Shown in pieces: positions 1-8,072 of a DNA stretch of 30,129 nucleotides. Position numbers and translations under genes: made by a program. The stretch is from a virus, in IMG/VR virus record IMGVR_UViG_3300006919_000271, positions 1 through 30,129 of that record; one strand, 5' to 3'. The stretch's first letter is position 1. Each line of letters begins with the position of its first letter. Below the pieces are notes generated by a model that ran no database searches, was not told the origin of the DNA, and worked only from the letters and a program-made list of their open reading frames with translations.

Positions 1-1
1 A

Positions 2-484
2 ATGTTCGCAAAAATAAAAGATAATCTAGGTTTGATAGCAACTGCTATTGCTCTTATGGGAACAATAGGAACAGGTTTATCAACTGCTGGTGAAATAGTA
101 AACACTCTTCAAGGCATAGATGAAAGAATGGTTGGAATAGAAATAGAGTTTGAACAACTCAAACAAGACACAATGGTATCAAATGATATTGCAGTTCTTT
201 ATGAAAAAATAATGTCACTAGAAGCACAAGCTATGCGTTATCAAGAACTTGACCAAACATTAGCTTCAATGTCTACAGAAATATATCAAATCAAAGAAGA
301 TTTAAGAGATAGTGGTTTCGATTTCTCTAACAAAAAATTACTAGAAGAGTGGGAATGGTCTGATGCACAAGCACAGATAATTAGAATAGATACTATTTTA
401 CAACAGGTTCAAAACCAACTTTGGACCTTAGATAGTTTGGAAACAAGGATAGCTTATTTAGAAGCTAATCTTCATGGGCATTAA
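2..484 (+). CDS. Small membrane-anchored coiled-coil protein (possibly 5'-incomplete)
   Basis: I do not recognise this 160-aa protein. Residues about 10-32 form one hydrophobic Gly/Ala/Ile-rich segment, which could be a membrane anchor or a buried helix. The rest is acidic, rich in Leu, Ile, Glu and Gln, and reads as a long coiled coil (about 35-110 and 125-158). The ATG is at the second base of the window, so the frame may continue upstream and this could be the C-terminal end of a larger protein. It lies just before the distal-tail-like gene, where siphoviruses often encode the tape measure or its accessory proteins. A tail-assembly or membrane-contact role is possible, but that rests on position only. 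Confidence 0.6.
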   Translation: MFAKIKDNLGLIATAIALMGTIGTGLSTAGEIVNTLQGIDERMVGIEIEFEQLKQDTMVSNDIAVLYEKIMSLEAQAMRYQELDQTLASMSTEIYQIKEDLRDSGFDFSNKKLLEEWEWSDAQAQIIRIDTILQQVQNQLWTLDSLETRIAYLEANLHGH

Positions 485-486
485 TA

Positions 487-609
487 ATGATTGATAATAA
501 AGAAAAACATTATTTAAAAGCTTGTAAATCAGACTGGAATTGCGGCGAATACTTTTATGGACCTAAATACAGTATGTGCAAACAATGTAGAGACAAGGAG
601 ATGTGCTAA
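487..609 (+). CDS. 40-aa cysteine-rich peptide
   Basis: This short frame starts with ATG 2 nt after the preceding stop and ends in a TAA that shares its last A with the next start (TAATG), so it fits tightly between two genes. The peptide has five cysteines (residues 13, 19, 31, 34, 40), including a C-K-Q-C pair, and is charged and aromatic. The Cys arrangement suggests a small zinc-binding knuckle or a disulfide-linked peptide. There is no clear Shine-Dalgarno sequence before its ATG, so it may depend on translational coupling. The AAGGAG near its 3' end serves the next gene. I know of no family for it. Its reality is supported by fit and composition, not homology. Confidence 0.5.
   Translation: MIDNKEKHYLKACKSDWNCGEYFYGPKYSMCKQCRDKEMC
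595..600 (+). promoter_or_regulatory. Ribosome binding site deciding the start at 609
   Basis: AAGGAG lies 8 nt before ATG 609. This favours ATG 609 over the upstream in-frame GTG at 603, which sits only 2 nt from the Shine-Dalgarno sequence. Confidence 0.8.
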
Positions 610-1859
610 TGGCTAATACTATAACAATAGGAAGAATGACCTTTACTTCACCAGCAAGTATCAGCTTTGCTTCAGTCCAAGATGGTTCAAGAAACTCTAT
701 GGATAGAACAGTAAGTATGAGTGGACGTTTCGTTGCAGACACAGTTGCTGCTGCTAAAACATTAAGAGATGAACTTGTATCAATGGGTAACTCAAACTTA
801 ATTATGCCTTTTACTTATGAAGGTGACGATACTTTCAAAGGGTATACCAAAATTAATGGTGTGACAATAGACAGTAGTAAGTTAGGAACAGGATTATTTA
901 CATATAGTTTCTCACTAGATATTAAAGGTAGAGTATCAGAAATGTTATTTGAATCTAATATGTCCGGGGCTTTATTGACAAACTCACACAGTATTACTTC
1001 TACAACCTATGCACCTTGGCACGCTTTACCAGTTAATGCTTACAACTACTCCCACGATTCAGCACCAGTAGACGGTATCAGAGCTACAGAAAATGGAAAC
1101 GTCGCTTTCTTTTATGACACAGACCTAAGAAGTAGTGCAGCGCAGTGGCTCGTAGAACCAGTAGATTATTATAAAGGCGCATCAAAAATTATTGTAAACA
1201 ACACAACAATGTCCGGGTATCAAGCTCCGAATGCACCTACAGCAGTGACACTTACTAATGGTATAATTAAATTAACATCGGGTTCAACTTCAGACGAAAC
1301 ACGATTCACACTAAGTTTTTATGATAATGGTTCATATGTTAGTAGTAGAGAAATATCAATTAACTATGGAGCATCCAAAACTGAATGGAAGCTATGGAAA
1401 ACAGTTCAGATTCTGAGGAACGAACCTCACGAATGTGTAGTGCGTTTTGCTACCTATTCAGACGATAATGGAGATGGGCGACTCACTGTAGATGTGTCAT
1501 TGAAGAGAGGAGCCCATCACGTTAGCATTGTTTCCAGTATGGGACCAACTGCTGATAGAGCTGCTAGCTCACGCATTAATTTACAAGTAACGGAAGACGG
1601 AGGAACATTTTCAGATAGCACTGGATATATGATAGAGGGTTCAGCTGATGCTGCAGGACAAAAATTTATGATTGGAAGTCCCCAAGGCTATACAGCAGTG
1701 ACGGGAGATAAATTAATTCATCTATCTACAAGTCAATTCAAGACTTTTGTGGGATATGAATACAATGCTACCAGTCCAGCTACAATAGATGCAGCAGACG
1801 CAGTAAGAGACCAATATCTACAAAGTTTATATGAGAATGTTCGATTAGTAAGGGCTTAG
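609..1859 (+). CDS. Distal-tail-like / minor tail protein
   Basis: This 416-aa structural protein starts at ATG 609. Its first ~120 residues are a beta-rich domain with short strands and Ser/Thr-rich turns, ending near G-L-F-T-Y-S-F-S-L-D-I-K-G. The remainder is a larger beta-sandwich-like region with no membrane segment or signal peptide. It sits immediately before a gene with a tail-hub-like N-terminus. That is where siphoviruses put the distal tail (Dit) protein, which forms the ring joining the tail tube to the tail tip. The Dit call rests on gene order, length and the beta-rich pattern. I see no diagnostic motif. A galectin- or carbohydrate-binding-like C-terminal domain would be typical but is not demonstrated. 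Confidence 0.5.
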   Translation: MANTITIGRMTFTSPASISFASVQDGSRNSMDRTVSMSGRFVADTVAAAKTLRDELVSMGNSNLIMPFTYEGDDTFKGYTKINGVTIDSSKLGTGLFTYSFSLDIKGRVSEMLFESNMSGALLTNSHSITSTTYAPWHALPVNAYNYSHDSAPVDGIRATENGNVAFFYDTDLRSSAAQWLVEPVDYYKGASKIIVNNTTMSGYQAPNAPTAVTLTNGIIKLTSGSTSDETRFTLSFYDNGSYVSSREISINYGASKTEWKLWKTVQILRNEPHECVVRFATYSDDNGDGRLTVDVSLKRGAHHVSIVSSMGPTADRAASSRINLQVTEDGGTFSDSTGYMIEGSADAAGQKFMIGSPQGYTAVTGDKLIHLSTSQFKTFVGYEYNATSPATIDAADAVRDQYLQSLYENVRLVRA

Positions 1860-1860
1860 T

Positions 1861-4800
1861 ATGGCAGTAACAACACGATTGATGTCGCCGGGTAACTATA
1901 GCGTTAACTTCTCACAAGAATTCACACCAACAGAAATAATTGAAGCCATTAAAGAATGGGGTCATATTGTTCTTACACCTCAACAAGTCGACGTCACAAC
2001 CTTAGCTGATTCTGATATATTATCTTCAGCAACATACACAGGTATTGTTTTAAACAGAACTCTTGAAGATGGAACTGTAACAGTTAGTGGTCAAGGTCTT
2101 GAACTCTATATGGGTGACGGTGCTGCTAAAGGTATGGTCATTGCCGAATCAAACAATATAGGTAAAGTTCGTGTTTATACAGGAACAACACTTGCAGAAA
2201 CTTTATTTAACTCTACTGCACAAACTAATAAACCATTAGGACTAATGCTTGATGAAGCTGGTAACACACAAGCTATAACACAAGGAACGATAAATAACCC
2301 AGCATCAACTTATACTGGTCAGCATTTCGTAGAGACTGCTTTATCAGCTTTAAAGTTTGTATCAGAAACACTTGATGTAGAATACAGAGTTAATCCACAA
2401 GGAACCTTAGATGCAGGTCCAGCAGCAAACTTATTCAACGGTGTAGGAACTAGTGAGCCAAATACTATAGTTGTTAAATCTGCTTATGGTGAAGACCCAG
2501 CATTAGAGGGTATAGTTCCACAGGGATTGAGAACAGAGTTTGATGCGACTGACTGGGTATCAAGAGTAGACTTTACTGGTGAAGTAGGTTTTTTTGACAC
2601 AGCTACTGATGTGGCTGGTGAAGCAAATCTATCTTCAAACCCATACAAAGACTTACACGGAAATGCTCTTAAAAGAGTTGGGTTAGTTCAAGAACCGGAT
2701 ATTCCAGCAGCTAGTTTGAATGACAGAGCTTCAACTATGCTCAATGAATTATCAAGAGTAAAGAAAGTTCTTAACTTAGATTTAACACAATATGAAGTAA
2801 ATGGTGACTTATCAGCTGGAGACTTTATTTATGCGTTTGACCCGGATATAGGTTTCGTAGATAGCAGTGCAGATGCAACAGCAGAATCAAGAGATTTATA
2901 TGAAGTAACATTCCGTGGTGAAGTCATCAATCCAGTCAAGGTTCGTGTAATAGGTTTAACATTCCCAGTTATTGACGGAATGGGTGTTTACTTTAGAGAT
3001 AAAGATGGCAACTATACAGACCTATCTGAATATGTTCAATATGAAAATGGTTCTGCACAAGTAGAACTTGGTGATGTCATAAGAACTATTGGAGATGACT
3101 TAAGATTCTCTGAGTATTCTTTATCAAGAGAAACAGCAGGTGCATTCTCTATACCGGACTTACCAGCAACACCAACATTACAAGCAGGAACTTATTTAAA
3201 TGCTACTGGAGACTCAGCAGGTTTCCTTAGAGCTGTTGTAGCTAAGCCTACAAATATTGATGGCTCACAGATAACAGATGGTTCTCATTATAGAATAAGA
3301 TACAAAAAGATTACTGATACTCAATACTCATATGCAAACTTCCCTTATACAGGAGTAAGTTCTGAGAGTTTATTGATACAAGACTTAACTGTAGGTTCTA
3401 CTTACGATGTAGGTGTAGCTGTAGTTGATAAATCGGGTTTCAAAAAGATGTCTGCTTATGATGGAACCGGAGAAGATTTATATACAAACTCTTCTAGCGT
3501 TAATGCTAACTATGCAACAAATGCAAGAGTTGAAATAGAAAAAGATGGTCAAGCACCATCAAAACCAAAAGCAGCAACTATTGCAGCAGGACCATTAAGA
3601 GTTCAAGTTACACATTACTTAGGTAAAGATGGAACAGATGGTGGAGGAAATCCTTATGGGAACTTTACTCTAGAAGGTGATGTTGACCACTTAGATGTAT
3701 ATGCAGTAACACAAAGTGGTAACTCAGCAAACTTTACAGTTGCTACATCAAATAAGATTGGTGAAGTAAGGGTTACTTCCGGTAACTTGTTACAACAAAT
3801 ACCAGTCATTGCAACTATAGAACTTGAAGACTCAGAAGATTATTATTTTAGAATTATTGCTGTAGATAAATCCGGTAACTCTTCAGACCCATCAGATGGA
3901 CAAACTGCAACAGCTAACTTAATTGCAGAAGCTAATATTGCCGATGCAACTATAACTACAGCAAAAATAGGCGATGCACAAATAACAACAGCTAAAATTG
4001 GTGATGCTCAAATTACCACAGCTAAAGTAAATGACTTATCAGCAGATAAACTAACTTCCGGAACAATAACTGGTGGAGAGATAACTGTTGGTGGTATATC
4101 TAATACAACTGGATTTATAAAATCTTATAACTTTTCTAGTGGTTCTGCCGGATGGGCAATCAATTCAGATGGTAGTGCAGAGTTCGCAAATGCAATTGTA
4201 AGAGGAACATTAAATGCTAGTGATATAACAGCAGGAACTTTAGACGCTTCCTCTATAACAGTATCAAACTTAAATGCTTCTAATATAAGCACAGGAACTC
4301 TAAATGTAGATAGACTTCCTAGTATTACAACTTCTCAAATAAACTTTGATGCAGGAGATATTGGTGGTGCAGAATCTGCAACTATTCTTGCGACAATAAA
4401 TGCATCCTCAGAAGGATTATCAATAAATGCAGATAGATTAGATTTAAGTGGAACATTATCAGTAGGAGATGCTTTAGACGTAGGTGGTTCTGATGCTTCT
4501 AGTTTTCACGTTGATGTAGACGGAAATATGTGGTTAGGAGCTGGAACTTATGCAGCTGCTCCATTTAAAGTTTCCAATGCTGGTGCTCTAGCGGCTAGTT
4601 CATTTTCTTTGACTGGTGGTAGTGCAACTAACCTAGCTTTAGAATTAGGAACAGATAGCGGTTCGAGTGCTCCGACTGCAGCATCTAGCACAGTTCTAAA
4701 AATAGGAACCTCAACTTTATTTGAAAGAAGTAATAAATTATTTTCTTCTAAACCTTTTGTAGTATTCCCCGATGGAGATGAAGATAATCCTTCTCTCACA

Positions 4801-5895
4801 ATTTCCGGTGATTACGATGAATTGGGCTTCTTTGTAAGCAACTCCACAGACATTGGTGGATACTCAACATTCTCTGCATCAAATGGTGATGATGATATAT
4901 GGTCATTTGATACTTTGTCTACTCAATTTAATGTTAAGGGAGACTTACAAGTAGCAGGAAATTCAAGCCTAAATGGAAACGCCTTAAGTGTAAATGGAGA
5001 TTCCGGTAGCAGTAGCCAATACATTGGTAAAGATTCCGGGGGAACATTAGGATATCACGACTTACCAGCTACTACAGGTAGTTACACAACAAATACAAAT
5101 CAACTGACTGTAAATAATTCAAACTCAGTTATAAACATATCAGTTGGTAATAACTCTAATCAACTTTCAGCAGGACATAACCACCCTTATTTAACTAGCG
5201 TTAGTGAAAACAATCACAACCACTCAAATACACCTAATCACACTCACAACTATGGTGCTGATATAACAGGTGGTCACGACAATGCTGGTCACAATACTGC
5301 TTATGGTTTTTCTAACTTAATACTGGGTAACAACTTATCAACTGCTGCAAATGGAAGTCACACTCACGGATTTAACTCTACAAACTTTTTTGGACAAACA
5401 GGGAATATTGCATCATCGGCGGCTAACTCTGCAGTATTAGCTCACAATTTGGAGCAATCTCACTCTGACGAAAGACTTAAAGAATCTATAACAGATATAA
5501 CACTAGGTCTAGATTTTATTAATAGATTGCAACCTAGAGATTTTGAATGGAAAAGCAGTTATTTAGACTACTTGTATGAAGAAGATGAATCTCATACAGA
5601 TGAGTTAAATGCAAAAAAAATAAAGCGTAAAACCGCAGAGGGTAATACAAGACAAGGTTTTATTGCTCAAGAAGTAAAAACTGCTGTATTTGAAGAGACA
5701 GGTAGTAACAATGCATTCTCCGGAGTTATGTTCGGAGATTATTCAGATTATGATTCTACCATTTCTAGCGATGCAGATGATATAGGAAGAATAGATGCAG
5801 AAAAATTTGTTCCAGTATTAGTGAAAGCAGTTCAACAATTATCAGCTAAGATAGATGTATTAGAAGCAAGAGTTGACGAACTGGAGAATCCATAA
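1861..5895 (+). CDS. Tail hub-fibre fusion with S74 chaperone/autoprotease
   Basis: This 1344-aa protein is modular. Residues 1-420 resemble siphovirus tail-tip hub (Tal-like) proteins. About 430-550 and 563-690 look like fibronectin type III domains. About 690-790 hold short fibre repeats (T-T-A-K-I-G-D-A-Q three times, then I-T-A-G-T-L-type repeats). About 1106-1173 is a His-rich stretch with several HxH motifs, as in T4 gp37, where such motifs bind iron. The C-terminus is a typical peptidase S74 domain: S1202-D-E-R-L-K1207 supplies the Ser/Lys pair at the correct +5 spacing, followed by G-F-I-A-Q-E-V and a terminal coiled coil. S74 domains help fold trimeric fibres and then cut themselves off, so the mature chain probably ends near residue 1201. 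The Tal assignment is weaker than the S74 call. Confidence 0.85.
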   Translation: MAVTTRLMSPGNYSVNFSQEFTPTEIIEAIKEWGHIVLTPQQVDVTTLADSDILSSATYTGIVLNRTLEDGTVTVSGQGLELYMGDGAAKGMVIAESNNIGKVRVYTGTTLAETLFNSTAQTNKPLGLMLDEAGNTQAITQGTINNPASTYTGQHFVETALSALKFVSETLDVEYRVNPQGTLDAGPAANLFNGVGTSEPNTIVVKSAYGEDPALEGIVPQGLRTEFDATDWVSRVDFTGEVGFFDTATDVAGEANLSSNPYKDLHGNALKRVGLVQEPDIPAASLNDRASTMLNELSRVKKVLNLDLTQYEVNGDLSAGDFIYAFDPDIGFVDSSADATAESRDLYEVTFRGEVINPVKVRVIGLTFPVIDGMGVYFRDKDGNYTDLSEYVQYENGSAQVELGDVIRTIGDDLRFSEYSLSRETAGAFSIPDLPATPTLQAGTYLNATGDSAGFLRAVVAKPTNIDGSQITDGSHYRIRYKKITDTQYSYANFPYTGVSSESLLIQDLTVGSTYDVGVAVVDKSGFKKMSAYDGTGEDLYTNSSSVNANYATNARVEIEKDGQAPSKPKAATIAAGPLRVQVTHYLGKDGTDGGGNPYGNFTLEGDVDHLDVYAVTQSGNSANFTVATSNKIGEVRVTSGNLLQQIPVIATIELEDSEDYYFRIIAVDKSGNSSDPSDGQTATANLIAEANIADATITTAKIGDAQITTAKIGDAQITTAKVNDLSADKLTSGTITGGEITVGGISNTTGFIKSYNFSSGSAGWAINSDGSAEFANAIVRGTLNASDITAGTLDASSITVSNLNASNISTGTLNVDRLPSITTSQINFDAGDIGGAESATILATINASSEGLSINADRLDLSGTLSVGDALDVGGSDASSFHVDVDGNMWLGAGTYAAAPFKVSNAGALAASSFSLTGGSATNLALELGTDSGSSAPTAASSTVLKIGTSTLFERSNKLFSSKPFVVFPDGDEDNPSLTISGDYDELGFFVSNSTDIGGYSTFSASNGDDDIWSFDTLSTQFNVKGDLQVAGNSSLNGNALSVNGDSGSSSQYIGKDSGGTLGYHDLPATTGSYTTNTNQLTVNNSNSVINISVGNNSNQLSAGHNHPYLTSVSENNHNHSNTPNHTHNYGADITGGHDNAGHNTAYGFSNLILGNNLSTAANGSHTHGFNSTNFFGQTGNIASSAANSAVLAHNLEQSHSDERLKESITDITLGLDFINRLQPRDFEWKSSYLDYLYEEDESHTDELNAKKIKRKTAEGNTRQGFIAQEVKTAVFEETGSNNAFSGVMFGDYSDYDSTISSDADDIGRIDAEKFVPVLVKAVQQLSAKIDVLEARVDELENP

Positions 5896-6077
5896 TGACA
5901 GTTACATATAGTTTTAATGAACCAGCCCAAGATGCTCGTCATTACCAATCACAAATTCTAATGTATGAAGAACATCAAAGACTAGCTGTAGCAGAAGGTG
6001 AAGATACTACAGATATAGAGGCAAAACTAGCAGAACTTAGGACAGCCTTTCTAGCTGCAGGAGGCAGTTTCGATTGA
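5895..6077 (+). CDS. Small 60-aa tail-module protein
   Basis: The start overlaps the hub-fibre stop by 1 nt (TAATG), and GGAG lies upstream. The protein is acidic and mostly helical: residues 15-55 form an amphipathic, probably coiled-coil helix rich in Ala, Glu and Leu. There is no signal peptide or membrane segment. Its last codons contain the AGGAGG that serves the next gene, so the two are translationally linked. I do not recognise a family. Its place directly after the fibre gene suggests a fibre-assembly chaperone or small structural part, but nothing in the sequence proves this. Confidence 0.65.
   Translation: MTVTYSFNEPAQDARHYQSQILMYEEHQRLAVAEGEDTTDIEAKLAELRTAFLAAGGSFD
6059..6064 (+). 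promoter_or_regulatory. AGGAGG ribosome binding site for a TTG start at 6074
   Basis: A perfect AGGAGG with a 9-nt spacer precedes TTG 6074, which overlaps the previous TGA. It supports use of this non-ATG start. The next in-frame Met is deep in the conserved N-terminus. Confidence 0.75.
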
Positions 6078-6874
6078 AGTTTTCTTTGGGGGGTAAACAA
6101 TCTATAGAATTCAAAACAGACTTTAAAGGTCTTGAAGAGTTTGCACCAGTAAAACCATCTAAATTTTTTCTACCTCATTGGTTTAAAGATATGAATGACT
6201 ATATAGAACAAGATGCTCATCACGAAAAAGGGCAAAAAAATTACTTTGGAAAGAAAAAAGAAACAGCTACTAAATGGAGTGGAGGGACAGTTAAAAGATG
6301 TCCAGCAATTGTAGATTTACTTACTGAAGGTTTCATCATTCCTATGTGGGCAGACTTTCTAATACAAAGAGATATGGAAACATTGGAATGGGATAATAAA
6401 GGGAACACTCAATACGGTATAGACTTTCACGGTAAGGCACAAATAGCTGGATGGAAACTCAAAAAAACAGATTTCCCGGAAGGTGTAAAGTTTGTAAACC
6501 CTTGGAGAATATACACACCACCCGGATATTCAGTAATGTTTATGCCTCCAACATATCAATTTGAGAAAAGATTTACAGTATTGCCGGGAATAGTAGAAAC
6601 TGACTCGTATCATCATATCAACTTCCCAACGATTTGGCACACGACTAAGGATGCTATAATAGAAAGAGGAACGCCGTTCATTCAAGTCATCCCATTCAAA
6701 AGAGATGATTGGTCACATACCACATCTCAAATGAACCAAGAAGACTTTGATAACGATATCCAAGAAAAGAGTGAACTTAACAGCAAGTTTAAAAACTCAT
6801 ACAGAAAGATTACAGGGCGATTAAAAGATGGCAGACATCATAAACGAAGGAGATTCCAAGTTAGAGGTAGTTGA
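6074..6874 (+). CDS. VETD-family phage protein, copy A (inside tail module)
   Basis: This 266-aa protein belongs to a family present at least three times here (also 22553-23398 and 24748-25509). Shared elements in order are: E-F-A-P-x2-P-x5-P-x-W-F near residue 25; K-R-C-P-A-I-V-D then G-F-I-I-P-M-W near 75-92; F-x-N-P-W with T-P-P-G-Y-S near 138-152; G-I-V-E-T-D-S-Y-H near 172; and E-R-G-x-P-F-I-Q-V-I-P-F near 200. The order of the last three blocks recalls the DUF6065 family as I remember it; this was not searched. No function is known to me. Unlike its paralogues it is embedded between fibre genes, and it overlaps the next gene by 47 nt. The basic tail (G-R-H-H-K-R-R-R) lies in that overlap. 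It uses a TTG start. Confidence 0.8.
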   Translation: MKFSLGGKQSIEFKTDFKGLEEFAPVKPSKFFLPHWFKDMNDYIEQDAHHEKGQKNYFGKKKETATKWSGGTVKRCPAIVDLLTEGFIIPMWADFLIQRDMETLEWDNKGNTQYGIDFHGKAQIAGWKLKKTDFPEGVKFVNPWRIYTPPGYSVMFMPPTYQFEKRFTVLPGIVETDSYHHINFPTIWHTTKDAIIERGTPFIQVIPFKRDDWSHTTSQMNQEDFDNDIQEKSELNSKFKNSYRKITGRLKDGRHHKRRRFQVRGS

Positions 6875-8069
6875 TGCCTCTTCTGATGCCTTAGCCAAAA
6901 TAATTGCTGAAATCAATGGTGTTGAAAGAATACATCAGTCCTCAACAATACTTACCTTTACTAATCCAGCTGACCAAATGGAAACTGGAAATGCTACTGA
7001 TGACCAAAATGGTGCAGCATCTACTTTTAACGGATTTACTGTTGCTGATGGAACTATACAAGTTGTATCCGGTAATGGCTCTTCTGTTCCTTTATCTAAT
7101 CTTTATATCGATGGTAAGTCTATTATTTCAGACAAAACTCTGTCGATTGGCACCACAGGACAAAAAGAATTACATTTTGGAACTAACGGAACACAATGGG
7201 TAAAGATAACAGAAAGTGGCTACCTAGACTTTTCTAAACAAACAATCGGTGGTTCTCAAGGAACTGCAGGTCAATATATAAGAAATGCAGGTAACGGAAC
7301 TATTGAATGGGCAACCATAGATAGTAATAACGCTTTTGGAACTCTTACTGTTGGTTCTACTAATTTAGATGCTGGAAGTGTAGGAGATACCTTTACAATT
7401 GCTGCAGGAAACAATATAACACTTACTCCCGATGCCTCTAGTAATACTTTAACAATTGCTGCTAATGCACAGAATATATTTCAAAACATTTCAGTTTCCG
7501 GAGAATCTACAGTAACAGCTGATGGTTCCTCGGATACATTAACCCTTGCAGCAGGTAGTGGAATTACTTTAACAACAAATGCTTCTACAGATACCATAAC
7601 AATTGCATCTAGTGGTGGAGGTAGTGGTTCGACCGAAGATGTTTTCAAAACAATACAAGTTAATGGTCAAGCAGATGTAGTAGCAGATAGCTCAACGGAT
7701 TCACTTACCTTAACTGCCGGAACAGGCATAGAGATAACAACAAGCGATGCAGATGATTCTATAACATTTAGAAATGACGCTTTATATAAATTATCTAAAT
7801 TAGGACATTTAGCTATGGTTGAAGCAAATGGTGATGCTTCAGTTTTACCAGTAAAAAACTACTTTATTAACACTTCTACTTCTTTAAACGTCAATGGTGG
7901 TGGGTCTGTTGTAGGTATGTCTACACGAGCTTTACGTCTGCTAAACTCAGATGGTAGCACATATTCTTTTATGATTATGCCAGCTACAAGCGATGGGGAT
8001 AGTTTAGTCTTTACTTTTACTAAAGCAGATGGGTCAACAGTGACAAAGAATTTAACAATGGCGGCTTAA
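6828..8069 (+). CDS. Tail fibre-like protein with beta-repeats
   Basis: This 413-aa Ser/Thr/Gly/Asn-rich protein has three related beta-repeats at about residues 170-212, 218-262 and 272-314. Each has the form F-x2-I-x-V-x-G then V-x-A-D-S-S-x-D-T-L-T-L-x-A-G-x-G-I, a pattern typical of phage fibre shafts. The N-terminus (1-50) is helical and could attach to the tail or to the preceding proteins. The C-terminal ~90 residues form a non-repetitive cap. The ATG at 6828 lies inside the end of the upstream gene with no strong Shine-Dalgarno sequence, and no nearby in-frame alternative exists. It is a structural adhesin. Its receptor cannot be read from the sequence. Confidence 0.8.
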   Translation: MADIINEGDSKLEVVDASSDALAKIIAEINGVERIHQSSTILTFTNPADQMETGNATDDQNGAASTFNGFTVADGTIQVVSGNGSSVPLSNLYIDGKSIISDKTLSIGTTGQKELHFGTNGTQWVKITESGYLDFSKQTIGGSQGTAGQYIRNAGNGTIEWATIDSNNAFGTLTVGSTNLDAGSVGDTFTIAAGNNITLTPDASSNTLTIAANAQNIFQNISVSGESTVTADGSSDTLTLAAGSGITLTTNASTDTITIASSGGGSGSTEDVFKTIQVNGQADVVADSSTDSLTLTAGTGIEITTSDADDSITFRNDALYKLSKLGHLAMVEANGDASVLPVKNYFINTSTSLNVNGGGSVVGMSTRALRLLNSDGSTYSFMIMPATSDGDSLVFTFTKADGSTVTKNLTMAA

Positions 8070-8072
8070 TAA

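Noticed and set aside
3950-4040. Short tandem repeats taken at first for a CRISPR-like array
   Set aside because: They encode T-T-A-K-I-G-D-A-Q repeats in frame within the fibre gene and have no spacers.
6904-7203. Forward 99-codon frame inside the 413-aa fibre gene
   Set aside because: It is an alternative-frame shadow rich in Leu/Met. The 6828 frame has clear fibre repeats.
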